A stretch of DNA of 64,000 nt from Saprospiraceae bacterium (GTDB lineage Bacteria; Bacteroidota; Bacteroidia; Chitinophagales; Saprospiraceae), in assembly GCA_016709995.1 (NCBI GenBank), contig JADJLQ010000001.1, positions 2,080,001 through 2,144,000 of the forward strand. Reading direction: 5' to 3'. Every line of letters begins with the position of its first letter. Position 1 is the first letter of the stretch. The notes beneath the pieces were generated by a model that was not told the DNA's origin, searched no databases, and was given only the letters and a program-made list of their open reading frames with translations. Below, piece by piece: positions 1-8,380 of the stretch. The position numbers were made by a program, and so were the translations under genes.

Positions 1-438
1 CCCATCCTGCTGCATTGCCAATTGAAGTTCCGTGAAAAATAAACGTAAGGCAACCATTTAAAGCAGTGCTGGTGTAGGTGGTACCATCTGACAAATTGCC
101 ATAAGCATTCAAATTGGCAACCTCAAGGGAATCTTCCCTGAATACAATTGAATCTCTTGAACATAAGGTCTCAAAGCCGCATTACCCAAGTCATGCTATT
201 AAGGTAGATACACAAGTTATTACCTTGATCTAATTGTCGTACTCCAACATTTCTTATAGTTTCTGCCGGATCTTGGATCTAGGCTTACCCGGTCCCCACT
301 ATCATAATATTTATCACCGTTAACTACGGTTACATTATTAGTAGCATTATCATTTCCATGCAAAACATCTTTGGCATTTAAGGTGCCGAAAGCTAACATG
401 AGAAACAAAACAGCCAATGAATAAATCGTTTTTTTCAT
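1..438 (-). pseudogene. Broken T9SS-type surface protein gene (5' part, runs off left edge)
   Basis: A start at 438 gives a good signal peptide (MKKTIYSLAVLFLMLAFG) followed by a block containing GDKYYDSG, which is the same opening as the giant protein encoded just upstream at 583-5568. The frame closes at a TAA at 220-222, soon after the shared NYKxC segment. From about 181 down to 1 a different minus-strand frame is open and encodes a stretch resembling the next part of the same paralogue: a TLCS motif, then NGCLT, then GTSIGNAAGW, matching TLCS, DGCIT and TIGNSIGW in the intact protein. The TLCS-to-CIT interval is about 25 residues shorter than in the paralogue, so a deletion as well as a frameshift is likely. 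I read this as a decayed or frameshifted paralogue that continues beyond position 1. A sequencing error alone would not explain the shortened interval. Confidence 0.7.
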
Positions 439-582
439 GAGATTTGAATTTTCTAATTGTAAATAAAAATGTAAGTTCTTCGTCTTTAAGTGAACAAATA
501 TAATTTTAAGAGCCCGCAAGTCTTATACCCTAATAGTGGTAATTTTAACATTAACTATTTATGTAATCTATAAACTCCTTAT

Positions 583-3500
583 TTAAAACACTATAAATGA
601 GGCGATATAGGTTTTACCATTTGAAATAGTGGTAAAATAAAAAACTCCGGAGGATCGTAAATCACTTTTATTCAATAAGATACGATTTTCACCAGGTTGC
701 AAGTCAAATATAAATTGATTGAATATCACACCGGAAGTGCTCGTTAAAAAAACCTTATCATGCAGCGGATCGTTCACAAAAAATTTGATAAAAATCTTTT
801 CTGAAGAGGGATTGGGGTAAATCGTAATTTGAGGATCAGGCACCTTCAGGCTTATACTAAAAATAGCATCATCTGCAATAATGGTGGAACGCCAAAGCCT
901 GCGAAGGATGTCAAAATCACTGGAACGGGCAGACCTGGAAGTTACGATCTTAAATAAAGGATAAGCAGGATTAAGAGTAACGCCAGTGACACTTGTCCAA
1001 ACTATGCGCAAATGGTCATCTGAAATATAAAAATTTTCATTTTCGACTATTTTTAAAAGTCCAGTACCCAAAACCTTAGAGCCTTTTGGAACCTTAAGAT
1101 CAACAGCGAAGGCGTTTAAATTGGTCAGCCTTTTGGGCAGATAAAATCCCCATTCAAGGTTAGATCCATCAGATATTGGTCTTAAGTCAAGCGAAATGTC
1201 TGATTGGCTTCTTTCTTCTAATCCTGTCAAACCTACTACGGCAGAATTATTGACATCACCTACTTTTACCCCAATGAAATCTGCATTTTTCATAGAAGTA
1301 ACCAAAGGATCGTACTCTATGGTCTGAGGGTAAATCCAGGGATTTGCCAGGTCCTGAAAAACAAAAGATTTGGGAATAAATATCCAGCTTTTATTATTTG
1401 GAAAAGTAGTGCTGGTGCCCAATATAATTTTTTGAAGAGAAATAAGATCTGAAACAGTAATAGATCCTGAATTATTGACATCAGCAGCGATCAGCAAATA
1501 TGGATCCGTGAGAATAGATTGTCCTTTGATGTGCTTTTCAATCAATAATAAGTCTATGGTACTCACTCCATTGAGTATGTCATCATCTTTATAGGGTATC
1601 AATTTTACATTGGTTCCGCTGTTTAAACTAGAGATGGAGTATTCACCGGTAGGTGCTGTTGTAGAGGATACATTAATAATGTTGGTAGTTATTTTTACCC
1701 CGCTAATGCCTGTGGAAGCAGAATTCATTACTTTGCCATCAATAGAGAAATCCAAACTTGAAGTACAAGCTAAAGTAGCTGGCACGACTTGCAGTGAAAT
1801 TTGACAAGTAGCCTGATAACCAGCCTGATTGGTAATCCACAATGTCCTTGTCCTTACGCCTACACTGTCACAGGTAAAAGTTGCGATACCTTCCTCAACA
1901 ATGTCAGAAAAACTATATTTTAAATTTCCTCCGCTGCAACCTGGTAATGTCCCTGCATCAAAATCCTGTGCATGGACTAAAACACTTCCTGAAGATGGTA
2001 TAAAAACCTGGGAGGGTGTCGTCACACAAAAAGGTATTGGACTACTCCCATCAATAATGTTTAAATCAGAAAGGGAGCTATCTCTATTACCACAAAGATC
2101 AGAGGCAACCACTTTAATTTTGTGATGACCTATAGGTAATCCTTCCGGAACGATGATCATGGTTTCATGCCCTAACAATAAGTCTTCACTTTCATTGGCT
2201 CCAAGATCCAAATAGGCGGTCATCTGAAGCCCTGAAGTAGGGGTGCAATCATCTGACAATGAAACATTCAAACTAATAGACGGCGACAAACATTCATTGT
2301 CAGAAAAAATAGTCGAATCACCTATGCTGATCGATGGAGGCCGAGTATCTTTAAACCTAATCAATTGTCGATACTGCATAAAGCCATCTCCTCCATCTTT
2401 AAGTGAACGGTATACACAATATCGATCTGTCGGGTCTGCTACTATGGTATCGTTGAGTATGATATCGGGATCAACCCTGTCCGGTGAAAATCGACTCAAG
2501 CAAGTATCTAAAATATACCATGACCTCATAATAGCCAGGCAGCTAGCCCCATCAGGCACAATAGAATCGCTATGAGTCACTCTAAGGCTGTTGGACTGAA
2601 GCCCTTTAATGAATGGATAGCCAGCCAGTTGAGCCCCCAATGTGTCAAAAGAATTAACTCCATTGCAATCCAATTGGAGGTCTGCTGGAAAAATTACTTC
2701 AAAATCTGATCGCTTTTTAACGGAAAGTATTTGCGAAAAATGGATAGTTTGACCACAAGTAGAAGCCAGGTCCCAATAGCGGATTACTGTGAGATCACCA
2801 CATAAGCCGGCAGTCATACTATCCTTATGATCGACTGTCCAGGATTGATCGCAACCTAAACCAAGGCTAAACTCCATGGCCGAACCTGGTGATTGAAACA
2901 CAGGTCTGTAGAATATTGAGTCATAATCCAAAGCAGAAACAGCTATGTCCTGATCCACATATCTACTGCAATAAATAGGTCTTACATAATTGTTTTGATC
3001 ATATCCACTGCAATCACTTCGATAATGGTAGATGCCAGTAGAGTCATAGGTTACATCGTCGTTTACCGGTCCTCCATAAAATCTTGCAATCTGAGATGAG
3101 TCACAATTACACCCAATTGCTCCAGGCCAAGATCCGGGAAGATAAGTTTCGCCAACACAAGATGCACTTCCGCAACAAATGATTTGACTATCCTCTTGCG
3201 CGCCATCAGCATAAATAAGGAGATCAGGTAAAGCTGGAATAGTGGGAAGTGTGGTATCCTTAACTATAATATTAATGTCAATCTGTGCAAAAGAAGTACC
3301 AGAAGATTCAAACACATTGCGCAAATATTCTCCTTTACAAGAAGTCGAATCATTTAACTCCTCTGAAAGTCCCAGACGAAATTCTGCTTTCTTATCGTTC
3401 AGGGATTTAAAAAATACTGAAAAACAAGATATTGGGTATCTTTCAATACAAGGTAAAGCTGCCGGTACAAAAGAATTGGCCCATATCCTGAATGCAGGGA

Positions 3501-5568
3501 ACATTAAATAATTATACCAGCTCTGTTTGTCACAAGCAAAGCTTTCACTTTTTGCAGGAAGGTCGCACAATGAAAATCCCCGCAAAATCAATGCCTGGCT
3601 ACCGCACGAGGACAGATCTACATAAGGTTTGAATACAAAAGCATTGATCCATTCATCGATCTGTTGGTCATACCAGGCAGGATGAAAAGTATATTGATCA
3701 CTGTCCTGGCAAACGGAATTCAAAGTCGTTCTTAAATAATTGGAATAATGATCTACGGAATCTTTGACCGCAATCGTCATCAAGAAATTATTACAACAAT
3801 TACTCCGGATCATAGGTAGATAATCGGAAGCATAGATTCTGGACCAACAGGTGGCTGGATCTATAAAATGGCTTTGTAAGGAATCAATTAGAATGGATGG
3901 CTTTAAAATGCCATTGATAATAAGGCACACTTCTTCTCTCCTGGCATTAAAACATAAGTCTGCAAAAGTATAAACAAGGTGATACCCACCTTTGGGAATG
4001 GTTAGATTAAAAGGCAGTAAACTATTGACCACGATGAGCTTGCCGGGGTTTAACAGATCTGGGTAAGAAAACTCCAGACGCTGAGATACTGCATTGCAAT
4101 CTTCGATGTCGGGCAATAAATCGAAATTAACATTGGTTGTGCATTGGTCAGATTCTAATTGAATGTTAAAGCCATTCAAGTTTTTCACTTGAGGAGGTGA
4201 CAAGTCTTCGAGCGTGATATTCTGAATACATACCGTGTCCAGTCCTCTGCAACTACTTTTTAGCCTCCACTGTCTTCTAATCTTATAGGTCGATCCACAA
4301 CCGGCTATTATTAAGTCATCATATTTTATACTACTCAGGCAAGCTCCAAGAGAATCAGGAATGATCTGACCATTGATCATTGGATAAATGAGCACTGATG
4401 GCGCAAAATCCAATCGATTGTCATGATTCAGATCAAAACGGACACTTAGATAATTTGGGGTAAGATCTTTGGCGACAATACCGGGACTCAGTAGTTCGCA
4501 AGAAATTTTGAAGTCTTTTGGGCAAACCAGGGAATCCAAAGTCAGGGCTCTAACATAAAGGGTATCAATACAGGTATCTCTAAGACCGTTTTTGTCCTTA
4601 GTTTCTACAGATTGAAAAATCAAGCCAGAAAAATGATTTTCGCAATCCATGGTTTCAAACCTGGTAGAAAGTATAGTATATTCAAAGCCAGAGCAAGTAT
4701 AAATATGATCAATCCCCCGAAGATTTTTCTCCCAATGGAGGCAATCTACTGTATCATTTTGGCAAAACGAATATGGAGATTGTGATTCATTGACTTTCAG
4801 ATATCCAAAACAGGCAGCTTTGCTGGCAGAGTCCGTGACTTGATATAAAAAAGTCTGCCCAAGATGGCTCTGATCGAGTGCTACACTGCCCAAGTCAGAA
4901 GTGCCTTCAGGGTAAAAAAGTTTTAAATAAAATTTGCATGGTGCATAAAAATTGTCTACAAAACTACTCACCTCCGTCACTTTATAACAAGTATCTGAAG
5001 GGAGCTCAATAGTGACCAGTGGCTTACAAACTGGGGCACAGGCACTTCCACCTGGCATCGATTTTTTATAGATGATGATATCTGCTTCCCACCCAATTGA
5101 ATTGCCGATGGTGGTGCTGAACCATTCGAAAGTAATACATCCGTCGGGAGAGTGACTTTTATGCAAGGTACCGGTGGTAAGCTTCATCCCATTGACTGAA
5201 ACACCTTGATTCTGGCTATTATATAAGATCGGTCCTGATGTGTTTTTACCAGAAAAAATCCTAAGACGATCGCCCGTCACGATTAGATACTCAATAAAAT
5301 TGACTGCTACAGTATCTCCCTGACTGCATAAAGTATAAATAGATGTACAGTTGGTAGATTCGTTAAATGGATCACTGCAATTTTTATAATTGCCTGGCTG
5401 ATCGGGAATTCGACTTCCACCCTGACCACCTGAGTCATAATATTTGTCACCTGTGGACACTTGGATGGTAGCAGAATCTTTGTCTTTGCCCTGGAGGATA
5501 ATCTTGGATTGTGCAAAACTGGAAAATCCAAATAAGAAAAAAGCAATAAAAACCAGGAAAGAGGGCAT
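583..5568 (-). CDS. Giant secreted surface protein with CUB-like, dockerin-like and T9SS sorting domains
   Basis: This 1661-residue protein is probably exported by T9SS and anchored at the cell surface. The ATG at 5568 was chosen over an upstream GTG at 5616 because it opens directly into a signal peptide (MPSFLVFIAFFLFGFSSFAQ). Residues about 40-175 contain paired cysteines and a TIGNSIGW motif and look CUB-like. The middle is Cys-rich and repetitive, with HYR-like segments (FPADLQLDC). Around residues 1333-1383 there is a dockerin-type pair (NGVSTIDLLLIEKHIKG, then DVNNSGSITVSDLISLQKII), preceded by a carboxypeptidase-regulatory-like beta domain. The last 80 residues are a Por secretion tail (ITIYPNPSS... 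ending in IASFIVF). The ligand and function are unknown. It is a single gene next to a broken paralogue on the same strand. Confidence 0.85.
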   Translation of the reverse strand: MPSFLVFIAFFLFGFSSFAQSKIILQGKDKDSATIQVSTGDKYYDSGGQGGSRIPDQPGNYKNCSDPFNESTNCTSIYTLCSQGDTVAVNFIEYLIVTGDRLRIFSGKNTSGPILYNSQNQGVSVNGMKLTTGTLHKSHSPDGCITFEWFSTTIGNSIGWEADIIIYKKSMPGGSACAPVCKPLVTIELPSDTCYKVTEVSSFVDNFYAPCKFYLKLFYPEGTSDLGSVALDQSHLGQTFLYQVTDSASKAACFGYLKVNESQSPYSFCQNDTVDCLHWEKNLRGIDHIYTCSGFEYTILSTRFETMDCENHFSGLIFQSVETKDKNGLRDTCIDTLYVRALTLDSLVCPKDFKISCELLSPGIVAKDLTPNYLSVRFDLNHDNRLDFAPSVLIYPMINGQIIPDSLGACLSSIKYDDLIIAGCGSTYKIRRQWRLKSSCRGLDTVCIQNITLEDLSPPQVKNLNGFNIQLESDQCTTNVNFDLLPDIEDCNAVSQRLEFSYPDLLNPGKLIVVNSLLPFNLTIPKGGYHLVYTFADLCFNARREEVCLIINGILKPSILIDSLQSHFIDPATCWSRIYASDYLPMIRSNCCNNFLMTIAVKDSVDHYSNYLRTTLNSVCQDSDQYTFHPAWYDQQIDEWINAFVFKPYVDLSSCGSQALILRGFSLCDLPAKSESFACDKQSWYNYLMFPAFRIWANSFVPAALPCIERYPISCFSVFFKSLNDKKAEFRLGLSEELNDSTSCKGEYLRNVFESSGTSFAQIDINIIVKDTTLPTIPALPDLLIYADGAQEDSQIICCGSASCVGETYLPGSWPGAIGCNCDSSQIARFYGGPVNDDVTYDSTGIYHYRSDCSGYDQNNYVRPIYCSRYVDQDIAVSALDYDSIFYRPVFQSPGSAMEFSLGLGCDQSWTVDHKDSMTAGLCGDLTVIRYWDLASTCGQTIHFSQILSVKKRSDFEVIFPADLQLDCNGVNSFDTLGAQLAGYPFIKGLQSNSLRVTHSDSIVPDGASCLAIMRSWYILDTCLSRFSPDRVDPDIILNDTIVADPTDRYCVYRSLKDGGDGFMQYRQLIRFKDTRPPSISIGDSTIFSDNECLSPSISLNVSLSDDCTPTSGLQMTAYLDLGANESEDLLLGHETMIIVPEGLPIGHHKIKVVASDLCGNRDSSLSDLNIIDGSSPIPFCVTTPSQVFIPSSGSVLVHAQDFDAGTLPGCSGGNLKYSFSDIVEEGIATFTCDSVGVRTRTLWITNQAGYQATCQISLQVVPATLACTSSLDFSIDGKVMNSASTGISGVKITTNIINVSSTTAPTGEYSISSLNSGTNVKLIPYKDDDILNGVSTIDLLLIEKHIKGQSILTDPYLLIAADVNNSGSITVSDLISLQKIILGTSTTFPNNKSWIFIPKSFVFQDLANPWIYPQTIEYDPLVTSMKNADFIGVKVGDVNNSAVVGLTGLEERSQSDISLDLRPISDGSNLEWGFYLPKRLTNLNAFAVDLKVPKGSKVLGTGLLKIVENENFYISDDHLRIVWTSVTGVTLNPAYPLFKIVTSRSARSSDFDILRRLWRSTIIADDAIFSISLKVPDPQITIYPNPSSEKIFIKFFVNDPLHDKVFLTSTSGVIFNQFIFDLQPGENRILLNKSDLRSSGVFYFTTISNGKTYIASFIVF

Positions 5569-5700
5569 ATGCCTTCTTACGATGTGTAACACAGGATATG
5601 AGTGAAAGTATTGCACTTTACTCTATTTGTCTTTAAAAAGTTCTGGTTCTAAAAATTCTCGGTGATCTTCTTTGCAGAAAATCAACACAAAAGTAGAATG

Positions 5701-5726
5701 AAAAAATCAGGTAATCTGCCTGATTT
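5701..5726 (-). terminator. Intrinsic terminator of the LuxR-type regulator gene
   Basis: An 8-bp perfect stem (AAATCAGG at 5704-5711, CCTGATTT at 5719-5726) is followed on the minus strand by a run of six T. It lies about 30 bases past the stop codon at 5758. Confidence 0.75.
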
Positions 5727-5757
5727 AGTTAAATTTTCGAATATAAATTTATTTAAT

Positions 5758-6411
5758 CTATAACAAGGGTATCAGCCTCTTTTCTCTGGCAGCCTGCATC
5801 AAAGAAATGCTGTTTTTAACACCCATTTTCCGAAACAAATTCTTTCTGTGCACTGCGACGGTCTGGTCAGAAATAAATAATTGTTCACTGATGGTCCGAT
5901 TGTTAAGCCCTTTGCATATGAGCGCTAAAATCTCCTTTTCTCTAAAGGTAAGGTGAAAGTCCAGACGGCCGGCGGCTCGTTGATTGGCGACCATTTGATT
6001 GAGGTCAGGATGTATTCGAAAACCATGAGGCATCACTACTTCGTTGGAAATAATTCTGGTCAGTGCATCCAAAAACAAGTCTTCGGAGCTATGAACATAG
6101 ACTAAACCATTAGCCCCCTTGATAAAACATTTTCTGGTGACTTCACTATACTCCGGAGTAGAAATCAATAAAATCTGGGATTTTTTGGATTTTTTTTTGA
6201 TGGCTTCGACCAATTTGATTTCGTCATTCCCTTTAGAAAAAACACCTATAAAAATCAGTTCTCCTATCCAATCACTTATTTTTAATAGACATTCTTTTGG
6301 ATAAAGCCCTGTCCTAATGCAAGCAGTCTGCCCGGGTTTAAACTTTTCCATCAAAGAAACCAAACCTAGATTGTACAAAGGATGAGGATAGACTATACAA
6401 TAGGAAATCAT
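5758..6411 (-). CDS. LuxR/NarL-type transcription regulator with degenerate receiver domain
   Basis: This 217-residue protein has a clear C-terminal LuxR helix-turn-helix at about 150-210 (LTFREKEILALICKGL, then TVAVHRKNLFRKMGV). The N-terminal 120 residues follow the layout of a response-regulator receiver (PHPLYNLGLVSL, KGANGLVYVHSSEDL), but the phosphorylation chemistry is missing. The acidic pair before HPL is replaced by YP, the phospho-acceptor position in ELIFIGVFS is Gly, and the conserved Lys in the GxxxK position is replaced (LVYVHSS). It is therefore probably controlled by something other than phosphorylation, or by a small ligand. Its start overlaps the end of the glycosylasparaginase gene by 4 bp, so the two are translationally coupled. 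The targets are unknown. Confidence 0.82.
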   Translation of the reverse strand: MISYCIVYPHPLYNLGLVSLMEKFKPGQTACIRTGLYPKECLLKISDWIGELIFIGVFSKGNDEIKLVEAIKKKSKKSQILLISTPEYSEVTRKCFIKGANGLVYVHSSEDLFLDALTRIISNEVVMPHGFRIHPDLNQMVANQRAAGRLDFHLTFREKEILALICKGLNNRTISEQLFISDQTVAVHRKNLFRKMGVKNSISLMQAAREKRLIPLL

Positions 6412-7388
6412 GCAGGTACGTAAGATTTAGAATCAACCACCATATGAGTGCCGCCCTGATACATCGCATAACTAAAACCAGGCTGCAACGCAAATGAACC
6501 TATCTGACCCTTTTGATTAAAGGCAATAAAAGCCACTTGAAATTCTTTATAATTATTGTTCTTTTTAACGATTCTTTTTATAGCCTCTTCGCAGGCTTTT
6601 TGGGGTGTATACCCTTGCCTCATCAACTCAACTATCAGAAAGGTAGAACATTGTCTTAATACTACCTCTCCCAACCCTGTACCGGTGGCAGCCCCAATTT
6701 CATTATCCACATATAGTCCAGAACCAATAATTGGGCTATCCCCTACTCTTCCTGCCATTTTATAAGCCAGACCACTGGTGGTGCAGCCCCCTGCGATGCG
6801 ATTTTGGGTATCCATGACCAACATGCCTATAGTATCGTGATTCTCTACGTTAATTTTTGGAGCATATTTGGAGGTGATTTTCCATTTTTCCCATTCCTGA
6901 CGAGAAGACTCAGTCAATAAGTTTTCTTTTTCAAAACCCTGAGTCACTGCAAAATCCAAGGCGCCTGCTCCGACCAAAATCACATGAGGGGTATTTTCCA
7001 TTACTTTCCTAGCCACTGAAATCGGATGTTTTATATGTTCCATAGCACATACAGACCCGGCCTTTCCTTCATGATCCATGATACAAGCATCCAATGTCAC
7101 TCGACCATCCCGGTCTGGTAATCCACCATAACCCACACTGGTATTGGTAGGATCTCCTTCAGGGATTTTTACACCTGCTTCAACGGCATCCAATGAACTC
7201 ATACCCATCGATAAAGCATTTGCAGCAGCTTCATTCGCTTCCTGACCAAAGCCCCAGGTCGACAAAATTATTGGAGGTGCATATTTAGGTACCTTCGGAC
7301 GAGCAATATTAAATAAAGGCAAAGTCGCCAAACCAGTCACCTGGCGCAAGAATTTTCGCTTGTTTTCTGTTTTATTATCCAAAATCAA
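6408..7388 (-). CDS. Glycosylasparaginase (N4-(beta-N-acetylglucosaminyl)-L-asparaginase)
   Basis: A 326-residue Ntn-hydrolase of the aspartylglucosaminidase family. It cleaves the N-glycosidic link between GlcNAc and asparagine in glycopeptides. The autoprocessing and catalytic threonine is T186 in the motif HDTIGM; before it lies the conserved block STSVGYGGLP-like (here NTSVGYGGLP, about 82-91) and after it GDSPIIGSGLY and GAATGTGLGE. The N-terminus KRKFLRQVTGLATLPLF resembles a twin-arginine/SoxR-type 'KRKFL' export signal, so a periplasmic location is likely. It is the first gene of a two-gene unit, overlapping the LuxR-type gene by 4 bp. The same layout could encode an isoaspartyl peptidase, but the HDTIGM block favours glycosylasparaginase. 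Confidence 0.88.
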   Translation of the reverse strand: MILDNKTENKRKFLRQVTGLATLPLFNIARPKVPKYAPPIILSTWGFGQEANEAAANALSMGMSSLDAVEAGVKIPEGDPTNTSVGYGGLPDRDGRVTLDACIMDHEGKAGSVCAMEHIKHPISVARKVMENTPHVILVGAGALDFAVTQGFEKENLLTESSRQEWEKWKITSKYAPKINVENHDTIGMLVMDTQNRIAGGCTTSGLAYKMAGRVGDSPIIGSGLYVDNEIGAATGTGLGEVVLRQCSTFLIVELMRQGYTPQKACEEAIKRIVKKNNNYKEFQVAFIAFNQKGQIGSFALQPGFSYAMYQGGTHMVVDSKSYVPA

Positions 7389-7419
7389 GAATATTTATTT
7401 TTAATGTAGACAAGGTAAT

Positions 7420-7427
7420 TATTTTTG
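7420..7427 (+). promoter_or_regulatory. -7 element TATTTTTG 3 nt before the acyltransferase ATG
   Basis: Exact match to the Bacteroidota -7 consensus TAnnTTTG. Only three bases separate it from the ATG at 7431, which implies a leaderless transcript. No clear -33 TTTG was seen. Confidence 0.45.
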
Positions 7428-7430
7428 AGC

Positions 7431-8321
7431 ATGCTGAAAAGTTTACTGTACTATGTATTTAAGGTGATCATATGGTTCTCATCGAAGTTATCGGACAAAA
7501 ATTTGTATAGGTGTTCCAATATAATAAAGGTAGTATTGTATAACCTACTTGGATACAGAAAACAAGTAGTTATTAAAAATTTGAGAATGTCATTCCCTGT
7601 CAAAAGTGCCGCTGAAATCGCATTATTGGCAGAAAAATACTATCAACATCTTAGCGATCTTATCATGGAAACCCTGGCTTCCTACAGCTGGTCCAGGGAA
7701 AAATTAGCTACTCATTTTAAGTTTACCAATTTGGGCGTTTTACAGCCTTACCTGGAACAAAAAAAACGGATGGTGGGCGTTTCAGCTCATTTTGGCAATT
7801 TCGAAATCGGTGCCATACTCATCCCGTCACAACTAAAAGTGCCCGGGTATGCCATTTACAGGCCTTTGGCCAACCCAAAACTGGAGCAATGGATGTATAA
7901 GAAGCGTACAAGGTCCGGTCTAACCATTGTGCCGAGTAAGGAACTAAGACCAATGATCGAAAAGATGTCATCACCCGGTATACTGTTTTTGCTGGCTGAC
8001 CAAAACCCATCCATCGTTCAAAAAGCATATTGGGTAAATTTTCTGAACAGGGATACTGCTTTTGTACATGGTCCTGCCAATGTAGCCAAAGAGCATAATA
8101 TGCCAATACTGTTCTTTGATTCAAAAAGGGTAAAGCGTGGTTATTATGAGTCCGAGATATCAGTCCTTGTAGATGATCCTACGAAATATACGCATCAACA
8201 AATCACTGAAATGTTCGCAAAAAAACTCGAACATATACTGCAGGAGCGCCCGGATGATTGGCTGTGGTCTCATAAACGATGGAAATGGGCTAAAATCAAT
8301 GAAGAAATAGTCAGAATTTGA
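7431..8321 (+). CDS. LpxL/HtrB-family lipid A acyltransferase
   Basis: This 296-residue protein is predicted to transfer a fatty acyl chain to a lipid A precursor or related lipid at the inner membrane. The HX4E catalytic motif is H120-FGNF-E125. Downstream are the family blocks IYRPLANPKLEQWMYKKR (about 142-159) and LADQNP. One N-terminal hydrophobic segment (LLYYVFKVIIWF) would anchor it. The ATG at 7431 is preferred over the TTG at 7425, which lies inside the putative -7 box. The product is slightly short compared with E. coli LpxL (about 306), as is normal for the Bacteroidota single-enzyme version. It is divergent from the glycosylasparaginase gene. Confidence 0.88.
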   Translation: MLKSLLYYVFKVIIWFSSKLSDKNLYRCSNIIKVVLYNLLGYRKQVVIKNLRMSFPVKSAAEIALLAEKYYQHLSDLIMETLASYSWSREKLATHFKFTNLGVLQPYLEQKKRMVGVSAHFGNFEIGAILIPSQLKVPGYAIYRPLANPKLEQWMYKKRTRSGLTIVPSKELRPMIEKMSSPGILFLLADQNPSIVQKAYWVNFLNRDTAFVHGPANVAKEHNMPILFFDSKRVKRGYYESEISVLVDDPTKYTHQQITEMFAKKLEHILQERPDDWLWSHKRWKWAKINEEIVRI

Positions 8322-8362
8322 TAAGAGGCGCGTTTGTAAAAATCAGTTCATCCAATGTAGAG

Positions 8363-8370
8363 TATTTTTG
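8363..8370 (+). promoter_or_regulatory. -7 element TATTTTTG upstream of the 1158-aa protein gene
   Basis: Matches TAnnTTTG and lies 10 bases before the ATG at 8381, implying a 5' leader of about 4-5 nt. There is a TTTG at 8333-8336, but its 26-base spacing is too long for a standard -33 box. Confidence 0.45.
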
Positions 8371-8380
8371 ACTTGGGAAC

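Noticed and set aside
8333..8370. TTTG-N26-TATTTTTG as a complete promoter
   Set aside because: The spacing is several bases longer than the 19-22 seen in accepted Bacteroidota promoters, so only the -7 box is listed.
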